A program made the translations under genes and the position numbers. A stretch of DNA of 64,000 nt from Clostridium sp. 26_22 (GTDB lineage: Bacteria > Bacillota > Clostridia > TANB77 > CAG-508). Shown here one piece after another: positions 28,477-38,415 of the stretch. Below the pieces are notes generated by a model. The model was not told the DNA's origin. It worked only from the letters and a program-made list of their open reading frames with translations, and searched no databases. Each line of letters begins with the position of its first letter. Position 1 is the first letter of the stretch. The stretch covers positions 30,194-94,193 of the forward strand of contig MNRP01000057.1 in assembly GCA_001916005.1 (NCBI GenBank), given 5' to 3'.

Positions 28477-29226
28477 TTATTTTGTTGCAATATAATAACC
28501 TACTCCTCTTTTTGTTATTAATATTTTTGGTGATGATGTATCTTCTTCTATTTTTTCTCTAATTCTTCTTACTGTAACATCAACTGTTCTTATATCACCA
28601 TAATATTCATAACCCCAAACTTTTTCAAGTAATACTTCTCTTGTTATAACTTGTCCTGGTTGTGATGCTAGGAATTTTAAAACTTCAAATTCTCTTAATG
28701 TTAGGTCTATTACTTTGTCTCTTACTTTTACTTCAAATCTATCTAAGTCTAATTCTAAATCATTTACTTTTATTTTGCTATCTGCTTTTTCTGGTATTTC
28801 TTCTGTTTTTTGTTCTTCTTCTTTTTTTAGATTTGATGTAATTTCATTTTTTCTTAAATTTGCTTTTACTCTTGCCATTAGTTCTCTTACACTAAATGGT
28901 TTTGTTATATAATCATCAGCACCTAGTTCTAGTCCTACTATTTTGTCAATTTCAGCATCTTTTGCTGTTAACATTAGTATAGGAATATTTAAGTAATTTT
29001 TTACTCTTTTACATACTGATAATCCATCTAATTTAGGTAACATTATATCTAACAACATTAAGTCTGGTTTTTCTTCTAATGCCATATTTACAGCAGTTAT
29101 TCCATCTGTTGCTTCTAATGTTTCATACCCTTCTTTTTTTAAGTTATATACTAGTACATCTATAATTGCTTGTTCGTCATCAACTATTAGTACTTTTTTT
29201 GCACCTTTTTCTAAATTTTCTTCCAC
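28477..29226 (-). CDS. OmpR-family response regulator, WalR-like, orphan
   Basis: The 249-residue protein has a receiver domain (VLIVDDEQAI, phospho-Asp60 in LLDIMLPKLDG, ITKPFS). A Glu/Lys-rich linker of about 30 residues is longer than in canonical WalR. The winged helix contains TVDVTVRRIREKIE and ITKRGVGYYI, the WalR/YycF signature. No histidine kinase is adjacent, unlike the usual walRK pair. The start is GTG at 29226 with AAGGCGGA upstream. Confidence 0.88.
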   Translation of the reverse strand: MEENLEKGAKKVLIVDDEQAIIDVLVYNLKKEGYETLEATDGITAVNMALEEKPDLMLLDIMLPKLDGLSVCKRVKNYLNIPILMLTAKDAEIDKIVGLELGADDYITKPFSVRELMARVKANLRKNEITSNLKKEEEQKTEEIPEKADSKIKVNDLELDLDRFEVKVRDKVIDLTLREFEVLKFLASQPGQVITREVLLEKVWGYEYYGDIRTVDVTVRRIREKIEEDTSSPKILITKRGVGYYIATK

Positions 29227-29377
29227 AAAAATTCCGCCTTTCCGTAGCTTTATTTTTATATAAACTATTTATATCACAATTTTTTGGATTATACAAGTAT
29301 TTTTGGCAAAATGTTGTTATATATTTATCATTGAAATTTAAATTAAAGAAAATTTATTTTATTAATTTTTTATTTTT

Positions 29378-29510
29378 GTCTTTCCTAAGTTGCTTTGATT
29401 TAAAAATTTATAAGACTATACATTGATAAATAATGTATAGTCCTATATATTATATTTTTTATTTAATTTCAACATAAATAGTTTGACACAATTCGAGTTC
29501 TATAATTAAT
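29378..29510 (-). repeat. 3' flanking repeat of prepilin-like gene (copy 2), with coding relic
   Basis: This is the second copy of the repeat at 2844-2985. It includes an in-frame continuation of the gene ending at 29519: after the TAA, the next 19 codons end ELCQTIYVEIK and then TAA at 29459. This mirrors the C-terminus of copy 1 (ELKICRTIYVEIK). A hairpin at 29411-29443 (AAGACTATACATT with AATGTATAGTC) follows and probably terminates transcription. Confidence 0.72.
29411..29443 (-). terminator. Hairpin terminator downstream of prepilin-like gene 2
   Basis: GACTATACATT and AATGTATAGTC form an 11-bp perfect stem with a 7-nt loop, matching the hairpin after copy 1. Confidence 0.65.
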
Positions 29511-29518
29511 TTACAAAA

Positions 29519-30133
29519 TTAATCTGTTAACTTTGTATATTTTACAATTAACTGGAGATATCTAGGGCTATTCTCTCCCCTAACAAGCCATACTCTTCCA
29601 TTAACTAAATTAAATGATGTAAATGAAATATCATATTGTGTATCTGCTGTATTGGATGAACTTACTTCAATTCCACTTCCAGTATATGAAGCATCTTGAA
29701 AAGCATATGCACTTTCTATAATGTATGATTCTGCTTCTGGTACGTTTTGGCTAAAAAAATACTCTTTATTACCATATTCTTTTATTTCTTCTCTAATTAC
29801 TTTTCTATATAATGGTTTTCCATCAATCCAAGTTCCTACTCTTGTTTCACTACTTGAATAAATATTAGCATTTTTCAAATCATTATACTCTTCTTTTGAA
29901 ATTGTAACTGTATCTCTACTTCCAGTAACTTCATTTATTTTATCACTATATTCAGCTAAAGTAACATTTTCTGTATTTTGCGCATTTTCCATAGCATTTT
30001 TAGCTTGTTTTGCATTTTCAAACAACCCTGTTTGTGTTAATGCTGTTATTGCTACTCCTGCAAGAATTAATAAAATAATTATTGTAACAACAAGTGCTAC
30101 TAATGTTATACCCTTAATACTTTTTTCTTTCAT
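29519..30133 (-). CDS. Prepilin-like protein with phage-tail-like C-terminal module (family copy 2)
   Basis: The 204-residue protein has the MKEKSIKG leader, the hydrophobic prepilin-like helix ITLVALVVTIIILLILAG, and the linker TQTGLFENAKQAKNAMENAQ that is almost identical to copy 1. The C-terminal module of about 110 residues starts GTWIDGKPLYRKV and ends with LIVKYTKLTD. Modules of this kind (GxWIDGKPxYRK ... YTKTTD) are familiar from Firmicute phage tail or fibre proteins, which supports a surface binding role. That role is inferred. AGGAGG precedes the ATG. In-frame relic codons beyond the stop are described separately. Confidence 0.78.
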   Translation of the reverse strand: MKEKSIKGITLVALVVTIIILLILAGVAITALTQTGLFENAKQAKNAMENAQNTENVTLAEYSDKINEVTGSRDTVTISKEEYNDLKNANIYSSSETRVGTWIDGKPLYRKVIREEIKEYGNKEYFFSQNVPEAESYIIESAYAFQDASYTGSGIEVSSSNTADTQYDISFTSFNLVNGRVWLVRGENSPRYLQLIVKYTKLTD

Positions 30134-30242
30134 GTTTTCCTCCTAATTTTTCATTCGAATACTACATAATTTATCATGTATCAAAATCATTTTATCACAG
30201 TTATAATTGTAGTTCAATAGTTTTGAATACTTTTTTATTTTT

Positions 30243-33200
30243 TCACAATTCCACCTCAATATTAAAAACACCATAATCCTCAAGTCTAATTTTATTCTCA
30301 CTCACAACCCCATTTATAACAACCTTTTCAACTCCACTATTTTTATTATTAGGATTTTTTATATTAATATTATACACACTATTCTTCCATTTATATCTAA
30401 TACTATATTCTTTCCAATCCTTTGGTATGCAAGGTTCTATGCTTAAATAACCATTCTTTATTTTCAATCCTAATATATATTCTATTCCGGCTTTATAATA
30501 CCAACTACTTGAACCTGTGTACCAAGTCCAACCTCCTCTACCAGCTAGATTATTGCAACCATATATATCTGCTGGTATAACATATGGTTCTACTTTATAT
30601 TTGTTACAAGCCTCTTTTGTTCTTGCATGCTCTATTGGATTTACCATTCTGTATAATTCTGTAGCTTTATCTCCAAAGCCTAATAATGCTTCTGCTATTA
30701 TTACCCATATTGCAGCATGTGTGTATTGTCCTCCATTTTCTCTTACTCCTGGCAAATATGCTTTTATATAACCCGGTTCTAGTTTTCCTTTCTCAAATGG
30801 TGGGTCTAATAATTTTATTATTCCATTTTCTCTATCTATTAAATGATTTTCTAGACTTTCCATTGATATATATTTTTTGTCATTATCTCCTGCATTTGAT
30901 ATTACACTCCAACTTTGTGCTATACTGTCTATTCTACATTCTTCATTTTCCATGCTTCCTAGTGTATTACCATCATCCATAAATGCTCTTTTGTACCATC
31001 TACCGTCCCAACCATTTGTATTTAATGCTCTTTTTAAATTTTCTTTTATTTTTTCATATTTTTCTACTAAATTATTTTCTCCTTTTATTTTGCAAATTGG
31101 TATAAATCTATCTAATACATTGTAAAGAAAGAATCCAAGCCATATGCTTTCACCTTTTCCTTTATTTCCTACTGTACTAAATCCATCGTTCCAGTCTCCT
31201 GTTCCTATTTTTGGTAATCCATTTTCTCCAAAATTCAAACTCTTTTCTATTGCTTTTTTGCAATGTTCAAATATACTTTCTATTTTTTCTGATTGTACAT
31301 ATCTATCATATCTTTCATCTTCATTTTCATCTAATAATTTTCCTGTTAAATAAGGTGTTTGCTCATCTAATATTGAATAATCTCCTGTGAATTCTGTATA
31401 TTCACAAGTTAGATATACTAACCATAATAAATCATCTGAGAATTTTGTTCTTATTCCTCTTTGTGTTTCATCATGCCACCAATGTTCTACATCTCCTTCT
31501 ATAAATTGATGTTTGCTGTGTTTTATTATTTGTTTTTTTAGTATTTCTGGATTTATATATTTTAAAGCTAAGGTGTCTTGTAATTGGTCTCTAAAACCAT
31601 ATGCACCACCTGATTGGTAAAATCCTGTTTTTCCTATTAATCTACTTTCTAAAGTTTGATATATAATCCATCCATTTAGCATTATATTTAAAGATTCTAA
31701 AGGTGTTTTTACTTGTAATTTTCCTAATTCTTCTTTCCAATAATTTTTTACTTTTTCTAATTCTTGTTTGCAATTTTGAATTTTACTATATTTATAGGCT
31801 ACATTTTTACTATCTATAATTGTTTCTTTAGCACCTAATGTGAATATTATTTCTTTTTCTGATAAACTTTCTATTTCTACTTCTATTTCATATGCTATAC
31901 AAGGATTTTTTCCTAGTGAATTTTCATTATTTAATGATGTTCTTTTTAAACTTTCTGGATTTGATAAATTTCCTTCACCAATAAAAAAGTTTTTGTTTCC
32001 TGTATAGCTTTTTATTTTTTCACTATTTGATACATATATTACATCATTTGCGAATTCACTGTTATATAGATTTTGAGCACATATTATATTGTTATTTGCA
32101 TCATATTTTAAGTTTATATAGCCATTTGTTTTTATTTCATCCTCTCCTAATACTGGTTTCATATAATACACAATTTTTATTTTTTTACGATTTAGTGTTG
32201 TGTTTTTTAATTTTAAAATTTGAACTTTTATTCCATCCTCTTTTGGGACAAATATTTCTAATTCTTGTTCTAGTCCATCGCTTTTATGAATATATTTTGT
32301 ATAACCAAATCCATAAATCACATTATAATTTTTGCTATCTGGCATAGGGTTTAGTCCAAGTGACCAAACCTTTTTTGTCTGCATATCTTTTAAATATATA
32401 ATTTCTGATGGAATATCATAACATGCATAATTTTGCCATGCTGTTACTCTGTTTAATCTACTATTTTTATGCCAACTATAACCTCCCATACTTTCTGTTA
32501 CTAATGCTCCAAATTTTTCATTTGCCATTATGTTGGACCATATTGTTGGAAGTCTATTTTCTTTGTTTACCTTTATTAAATATTCTTTGCCATCTTCTGA
32601 GAATGCTCCGTATTCATTATAGTATTTTAAATTGTTAATGTTTTCTAATATATCTATATTTTCATTATTTTCATTTTCAATTAATCTTATTTGTTGTTCT
32701 TTTCCAACATCTTTATATTTTTCTAAATATTCTTCTTCTAATTCTTTTAGTGCATTTTTTATTCCACCTTTATTTGCATCAATTATTATTGTTGCAACAA
32801 AGTTTAATAAATTTAAATCATCTTTACTTATTTCATTTTTTGATAGTTCAAATATTCCAGCTCTTATGTTTTTTAAATATGCTATTTGACTGTTTTGGAT
32901 TATATTTTCAACATCTTCTCTTACATAATTTTCGTAACTATGTTTTTCTTCATCTAATATTATTAGCTCTGTTTCTAAATTTTTTGTTCTAAAAAATTCG
33001 TATGCTTTTAATACTTCTTTTACAACATGTGCATCATTACTATCTTTGATCTTTACTAATATAATTGGTAAATCACCTGATATTCCATATTTCCAAAGTT
33101 CTGATTGTTTGTATTTATCTTTTGGCAATTTTTCTAAATTTAATTTCTTAGTTGGATTATAAAATACAATGTATGACATCATTTTTTGGTAGTCTCTTAT

Positions 33201-33485
33201 TTGTGTTCCTTTTATTCTTAAATATCTATTTTGTGCTTCATTTTTTGCTTTTGATAGTTCTACTGCTTTTTTGATATTTTCTTCAATTTTGTATTTTTGA
33301 ATTTCTTTTTTGATTTCTTCTTTATTTTCTCCAACTGCAATAATTAAGTTTATTTTTTCTTTTTGATTTGGTTTTATTTTTATTGTTCTTTTTAGTGCTA
33401 CAATTGGCTCTGTGACTAGCCCAATCTTTTTACTAAATGGTTTTGATTGTTTTACCATTTGAGGTATTCCTATATTTCCTCTTCC
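30243..33485 (-). CDS. Cyclic beta-1,2-glucan synthase-like protein, C-terminal part (GH94 phosphorylase domain)
   Basis: About 1080 codons lie in the frame following the frameshift at 33486. The N-terminal residues FGRGNIGIP continue the upstream gene product as in NdvB-type synthases. The GH94 region is complete, with DWNDG near residue 755 (counted from the ATG at 33458), RENGGQYTHAAIW, EPYVIPADIY, GRGGWTWYTGSSSW and EPCIPKDW. In the family this domain trims or controls glucan chain length by phosphorolysis. An ATG at 33458, with AGGA upstream, could allow separate initiation. Together with 33433-38325 it makes a product of about 2,710 residues, the normal length of the family. Confidence 0.88.
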   Translation of the reverse strand, partial: GRGNIGIPQMVKQSKPFSKKIGLVTEPIVALKRTIKIKPNQKEKINLIIAVGENKEEIKKEIQKYKIEENIKKAVELSKAKNEAQNRYLRIKGTQIRDYQKMMSYIVFYNPTKKLNLEKLPKDKYKQSELWKYGISGDLPIILVKIKDSNDAHVVKEVLKAYEFFRTKNLETELIILDEEKHSYENYVREDVENIIQNSQIAYLKNIRAGIFELSKNEISKDDLNLLNFVATIIIDANKGGIKNALKELEEEYLEKYKDVGKEQQIRLIENENNENIDILENINNLKYYNEYGAFSEDGKEYLIKVNKENRLPTIWSNIMANEKFGALVTESMGGYSWHKNSRLNRVTAWQNYACYDIPSEIIYLKDMQTKKVWSLGLNPMPDSKNYNVIYGFGYTKYIHKSDGLEQELEIFVPKEDGIKVQILKLKNTTLNRKKIKIVYYMKPVLGEDEIKTNGYINLKYDANNNIICAQNLYNSEFANDVIYVSNSEKIKSYTGNKNFFIGEGNLSNPESLKRTSLNNENSLGKNPCIAYEIEVEIESLSEKEIIFTLGAKETIIDSKNVAYKYSKIQNCKQELEKVKNYWKEELGKLQVKTPLESLNIMLNGWIIYQTLESRLIGKTGFYQSGGAYGFRDQLQDTLALKYINPEILKKQIIKHSKHQFIEGDVEHWWHDETQRGIRTKFSDDLLWLVYLTCEYTEFTGDYSILDEQTPYLTGKLLDENEDERYDRYVQSEKIESIFEHCKKAIEKSLNFGENGLPKIGTGDWNDGFSTVGNKGKGESIWLGFFLYNVLDRFIPICKIKGENNLVEKYEKIKENLKRALNTNGWDGRWYKRAFMDDGNTLGSMENEECRIDSIAQSWSVISNAGDNDKKYISMESLENHLIDRENGIIKLLDPPFEKGKLEPGYIKAYLPGVRENGGQYTHAAIWVIIAEALLGFGDKATELYRMVNPIEHARTKEACNKYKVEPYVIPADIYGCNNLAGRGGWTWYTGSSSWYYKAGIEYILGLKIKNGYLSIEPCIPKDWKEYSIRYKWKNSVYNINIKNPNNKNSGVEKVVINGVVSENKIRLEDYGVFNIEVEL

Positions 33486-36400
33486 GAAAGAACTTTTCTT
33501 TTTCTATTTCGTATTCTAAATCCCCAATTGTCTCACAATTTGTGGATAAGTTAGCACACAAATATATTTCTTTACCCTTTTGTTCTCTCTTTTTTCTTTT
33601 TATGATTATACTGTTTGTTTCTTCATCAAAATCATATATTAAAAACAAATTATTAAAGGCTGGATGTGCATAGTCCTGTGTTTTATTTGATAATACTGGT
33701 TCGAAATATGATGTTACTTCTAATATTTCTTCTGAATTTCCTTGATTTTCTAAGGTTATGCTTCTTATTTCTACTGGCTCTTCTGGTGCTATTAAAGTTT
33801 CTATTGTTGTTTTTATATTTTCTGATATTATTTCTTGTTTTATCTTATCTGGCATAAAACTTATGCTATCATTATTATTTGAAGTTATAATTTTTTTGCT
33901 TTTTATATTTTTGATATTAAAAAATATTCCTTGTGGGTAATCATCTGTCATCTTAAATCTATTGATATATATATCTTTATATTTACTAATTCCTTCACCT
34001 TTTTGATTCATTGCTATTGAATAATTACCACTCGAAATTAAATCTCCTCTTATTAGTTTGTTATCTATTTTCTTATAAGTATCTTCTACATAATCTTCAT
34101 AATCTTTATATTTTAATTTTTCAACTTTTTCTTTATTTTCCTTTGTAATTATTGCTGTTTCTGGCATCCTTTCTTGTAGCAAGATACTGATTGCTTTCAT
34201 TTCTGGATTTTTCATAAATCTTTTTTGCAGAATATTATTATTTATTAAGTTGTTTATTGATAATAAAATTAGACTTTGATGATGTGCCATATATGTTTTT
34301 ACTACACTTGCTTTTTTACCTTTTTCTACTCTTTCTGGAGTAAAATCAAGTGATTCATAAAATCCAAATTTTCCAATCATTCCATATTGCTCTAACGTTT
34401 TTAAGTTTTCGTATACTTCCTTTGGGTAATCTGTTATAGCTAATATTCCTCCATATGGGGCAACTACCATATCATCTGCAAGGCCTCTTTTTAATCCAAG
34501 CCATGGAATTCCAAAGGCTTTGTATTGATAGTTCGAATATAAATCTTTTAAATTAAATGCTGATTCTGATATTCCCCAAGGTATTTGAAGTTTTTTAGCA
34601 TACTCCATTTGACTTTTTATCATAAATCTACAAGATTCATCTAATAAACTTCCTTTATATTTGGGAATATTTATATTAGGCATTAAATATTCAAAAGCAG
34701 TTCCTGACCAAGAAACAAGTCCCTTATATTTTCCCAAGGTTGTTAATGTTCTACTTAAAGAATTCCAATGTTTTGATGGAACATCTTTTTTAGCAATAGC
34801 TACTAAACTAGCTTGTCTTGCTTCGGATGCTAATAAATCATAATATGAGTCAGTTAATTTATTTTCTTCTATATTAAATCCTATTGAGAAAATTCTATGC
34901 TCTTTACTATATAGATAAGAAAAATCTGTATTTTCTATTATATCTTTTACAATTGTTGATATTTCTTGTAATTCTTCTTTATTTTCTAACCATTGTTTTA
35001 AAACATATAAATAGCCTATGAAATTTCCACTATCTACTGTTGAAATATATCTTGGAAATAATGGTTGTTTTGTTTTTATATTGTACCAATTATATAAATG
35101 TCCATTCCATTTTTCTAACCCTTGAATTGTATAAACAATATTTTTTATTAATTCTTTTGTTTTTTCATAATCTATATAACCTAAATCATTTGCTGAAATT
35201 ACTGCAATTAATGATAGTCCTATATTTGTTGATGAAGTTCTTGGTACTACTTTTTCTTTTCTATCTTCCTGATAATTATCTGGTATTAAATAATTATTAT
35301 CTTGAGTAAGATATTGTTCAAAAAATTTCCAAGTTCTTTTACCTATATCTAAAATATATTGCTGTTCTTGTTTTGATAATATTTCTATATTATTTTTTTG
35401 AGTATTTTCTTTACTGATATAATACATAATTCCCGGTATAATTACCCAGATAGCACCTATTAATAAACTAAAAATATTATGTGTATTTGCATATATAATT
35501 AGACTTATTATTCCAGCAATAACATTTACTATCATACTTTTGTAATATGATACAAAATCAGTTTTTCCTAGCTTTTCTGCTTCTTCAGATGTTGTCCATT
35601 CTAATAAATGTTTATGTGTTATATTTACTCTATACCATGTTTTTAAAATTGCCTTTATAGAAACATATGCTTTGTATGGTATGCAACCTAATGTTAAAAA
35701 TCCTCTTAGTATAGTTCCTTTTAATCCAGTTATTTGTGGTGTAAATGTTTTTTGTGTTTCTTCTCCTTCTTTTTTTCCTATTAAGTAATTTAGTATTTCT
35801 AGTATAAATGGAATTAATAATATTATTATCAATATACTTGTTATTTCTGTTGTATTAATTTTATATGCTAGCTTTATGATTTTTGCATATATTAATCCAA
35901 CAATTATTGATATTTCAAATAAACTTCTTCTTAAATTATCAAATATTTTGTATTTTGATAGTAAATTAAGTGGGCTTTTATTACCAAGCCATTTTGTAAT
36001 TTGCCAATCTCCTCTAATCCATCTTGATAATCTATTCATAAAACTTGTATATTTGCTTGGGTAACCATCCATTAGCATAACATCACTTACTAAACCACAT
36101 CTTAAATAACTTCCTTCTAGCAAATCATGACTTAATACTGTGTTTTCTGGAATTACATTTTTTAAAACTTTTGAAAATATTTGTAAATCATATATACCTT
36201 TTCCTGTAAAAATTCCTTCATTAAAATTATCTTGATAAATGTCTGAAATAGCATTTGTATAATTATCTATTCCTCCGCTTCCAGCAAATATTTTTGTAAA
36301 TAAGGTTTTATAGCAAATATCTAAATTTATTCCTACTCTTGGTTGCATTATTCCATAACCATTTTCTACTATATTTTTTTGTATGTCAATTTCTGGTTCA

Positions 36401-38325
36401 TTTAAAATATGTGCCATTGCTCCTACTAATTTAAAAGCTGAGTTTAATACTAAATCTGTGTCTGCATCTAGTGTTATTATATATTTTATATTTTTAAATT
36501 TTTCTTTTATATCTTCATTATTTATATTATTTTCGATTGAATTTGTTAAAAATGGATTTTTTATATTTCCTAAAATATACTCGTTAAATTGATTTAATAA
36601 TCCTCTTTTTCTTTCCCATCCCAAATATTTTTCTTCTTTGTCATTCCATTTTCTTTCTCTGTAAATAAAATTGAATATTGGTATTTGATTATTTGAATAT
36701 TTATTATTTAAAATTTCTACCTCTCTTAATCCTTCATCTATTACTTCTTTATCATAACTCTCTTGTTTTTTACCACTTTCTGAACAATCCCCTAATAATG
36801 CAAAATAAATATTATCTGATTTATTTGCTAGATAATATACTTCAAGATTTCTCATCATTTCTTTTACTTTTTCTCTTGATTTTAGAATTGTTGGTATTAC
36901 AACAAAAGTGCTATGTTCCTCATCAATTCCTTTATAAAAATCCATTTTAGGTATTAATTTTGGTTTTACAATTTTACTTAATATATATTGTATTATTTGT
37001 ATTACGATTTCACTTGCAGGTATTAAAAATATTATAAAACTTAAAATAAATATTGCATTATTTTTTATCTTTAAGTTAAGAATATAACTTAAAAATAAGG
37101 ACAATATTATACTAAATATAGCTATTCCTGATATATATTTTTTTACTTTTTTGATTGGTGAATTTTCTTTTTTTGGTATATATTCTAATTTTTTATATAA
37201 ATCATTTAACCCATTATCTATTAAGTAATACCCTATATGACTTTTTTTGTTTATTCCTGTTTGTTTAAAGTTTTCTTGTGCTAATTCTAAAGTTTTTCTT
37301 GCTATATAAATTTCTGAAATCTTAGTTTTCTTACTTAATTCTTTTATTTTATTTCTATAGTATTCCTTTGTTCTAAAATCCATATTTATATATACATCTG
37401 CTGGGTCTTGTTTTAGTAATTCCTCAACTCCATTTATTTTTTCAAATATTTCTAAAAAATTTATTCTTTGAATTTTCTTTATACTTGTTATGCTATTTCC
37501 CATTAAAACTTTTTGAGTAGCAATATCAAAATGTTCCTTTTTTATTACATCAGATACTGTTGTTCCTAGTTTTTCTACTACTTCTTCTAATACTTTTAGA
37601 TATCTATAACCTTTCTTTCCATACCTTTTTAAGGTATATGACATATATTCTATAAATGGGTATTTCATATCTTGAAACATTTCTTTTTCTATGTCTTTTA
37701 CATTATTTTTGTATTTAATTTCGTTTTTTTCTTTTATTTCTATTAATCTTTCTGCTATTTGTTCTACTCTATATTTTTGAATTTGTGAACTATATATTTT
37801 TAATGCTATATCTGTTATATTTTCTATAATTGCTATTTGTAAAAATATTCCTATATTCCATATTTCATCCATACTTAAGGTCTTTTTAGTTTGATAACTT
37901 TTTAGGTAATCCTCTAGATTTTCTTGTTCAATTTTATTTTCTGTGTATGCTACTATTTCTGATGCTAGTACATATATTCTTGCAAAACCTTGATATTCAC
38001 CATTTGCTATTCCTACAAAGTTTATATATTTATTTAATGGTAATTCTTTTTGGATTTGTTTTGTTGTTTCTTCTATTATATAGAAATTGTCTAATAGCCA
38101 TTCTCCTGCTGGATGTATGTTTATTCCTAGTTTGAGGTGTTCGTTTAATAGTTCATATACTTGTTCTATTGTTTTGAAGTTTTCTATTAGATGTGGTACT
38201 GGGTATGTGTCTTTTTGAGATTTTGTTGTTGTATTATGGCTTGATGCTATTTTTTCTAAGTGCTGTTCTAGTTGACTCTTTTCTAGCATTGTTCCGTTTA
38301 TTTTTAATATTTTATTTTCTTTCAA
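33433..38325 (-). CDS. Cyclic beta-1,2-glucan synthase-like protein, N-terminal part (GT84 and glycoamylase-like domains)
   Basis: 1,630 residues in this frame. Domain order: an N-terminal helical region of about 400 residues; membrane helices; a glycosyltransferase of the GT84 type with TLDADTD near residue 620, MQPRVG, and RWIRGDWQ near 770; more membrane helices; then a glycoamylase-like domain with GHLYNWY, PRYISTVDSGN (about 1098) and LGLKRGLADDMVVAPYG. In the family, UDP-glucose is polymerised on the protein and the chain is cyclised. The frame ends 26 bases into the next frame, with FFRKRKYRN in place of the expected FFGRGN. The start was set at TTG 38325 because GAGGAG lies 9 bases upstream; an upstream extension lacks such a site. 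Confidence 0.88.
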   Translation of the reverse strand: MKENKILKINGTMLEKSQLEQHLEKIASSHNTTTKSQKDTYPVPHLIENFKTIEQVYELLNEHLKLGINIHPAGEWLLDNFYIIEETTKQIQKELPLNKYINFVGIANGEYQGFARIYVLASEIVAYTENKIEQENLEDYLKSYQTKKTLSMDEIWNIGIFLQIAIIENITDIALKIYSSQIQKYRVEQIAERLIEIKEKNEIKYKNNVKDIEKEMFQDMKYPFIEYMSYTLKRYGKKGYRYLKVLEEVVEKLGTTVSDVIKKEHFDIATQKVLMGNSITSIKKIQRINFLEIFEKINGVEELLKQDPADVYINMDFRTKEYYRNKIKELSKKTKISEIYIARKTLELAQENFKQTGINKKSHIGYYLIDNGLNDLYKKLEYIPKKENSPIKKVKKYISGIAIFSIILSLFLSYILNLKIKNNAIFILSFIIFLIPASEIVIQIIQYILSKIVKPKLIPKMDFYKGIDEEHSTFVVIPTILKSREKVKEMMRNLEVYYLANKSDNIYFALLGDCSESGKKQESYDKEVIDEGLREVEILNNKYSNNQIPIFNFIYRERKWNDKEEKYLGWERKRGLLNQFNEYILGNIKNPFLTNSIENNINNEDIKEKFKNIKYIITLDADTDLVLNSAFKLVGAMAHILNEPEIDIQKNIVENGYGIMQPRVGINLDICYKTLFTKIFAGSGGIDNYTNAISDIYQDNFNEGIFTGKGIYDLQIFSKVLKNVIPENTVLSHDLLEGSYLRCGLVSDVMLMDGYPSKYTSFMNRLSRWIRGDWQITKWLGNKSPLNLLSKYKIFDNLRRSLFEISIIVGLIYAKIIKLAYKINTTEITSILIIILLIPFILEILNYLIGKKEGEETQKTFTPQITGLKGTILRGFLTLGCIPYKAYVSIKAILKTWYRVNITHKHLLEWTTSEEAEKLGKTDFVSYYKSMIVNVIAGIISLIIYANTHNIFSLLIGAIWVIIPGIMYYISKENTQKNNIEILSKQEQQYILDIGKRTWKFFEQYLTQDNNYLIPDNYQEDRKEKVVPRTSSTNIGLSLIAVISANDLGYIDYEKTKELIKNIVYTIQGLEKWNGHLYNWYNIKTKQPLFPRYISTVDSGNFIGYLYVLKQWLENKEELQEISTIVKDIIENTDFSYLYSKEHRIFSIGFNIEENKLTDSYYDLLASEARQASLVAIAKKDVPSKHWNSLSRTLTTLGKYKGLVSWSGTAFEYLMPNINIPKYKGSLLDESCRFMIKSQMEYAKKLQIPWGISESAFNLKDLYSNYQYKAFGIPWLGLKRGLADDMVVAPYGGILAITDYPKEVYENLKTLEQYGMIGKFGFYESLDFTPERVEKGKKASVVKTYMAHHQSLILLSINNLINNNILQKRFMKNPEMKAISILLQERMPETAIITKENKEKVEKLKYKDYEDYVEDTYKKIDNKLIRGDLISSGNYSIAMNQKGEGISKYKDIYINRFKMTDDYPQGIFFNIKNIKSKKIITSNNNDSISFMPDKIKQEIISENIKTTIETLIAPEEPVEIRSITLENQGNSEEILEVTSYFEPVLSNKTQDYAHPAFNNLFLIYDFDEETNSIIIKRKKREQKGKEIYLCANLSTNCETIGDLEYEIEKEKFFRKRKYRNTSNGKTIKTI
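33484..33495 (-). other. +1 frameshift site in the glucan synthase gene
   Basis: On the minus strand the codons run AAG TTC TTT CGG. Skipping one base after TTT restores FF-GRGNIGIP, the conserved family sequence. TTT followed by C lets tRNA-Phe re-pair with TTC in the +1 frame. CGG is a very rare Arg codon in genes of this window, which use AGA. Both features suit a programmed +1 shift; a mutation or a sequencing indel would look the same. Confidence 0.6.
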
Positions 38326-38415
38326 AAAAATTCCACTCCTCGCAATAATATGTTTTGTACATATTGTTTGCAAAAAGTGGTAATTTATACTTTCTAGATT
38401 ATATAATTTTATATA

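Noticed and set aside
29519..30133. Prophage remnant
   Set aside because: The tail-like module is fused to a prepilin-like start and no other phage gene is nearby.
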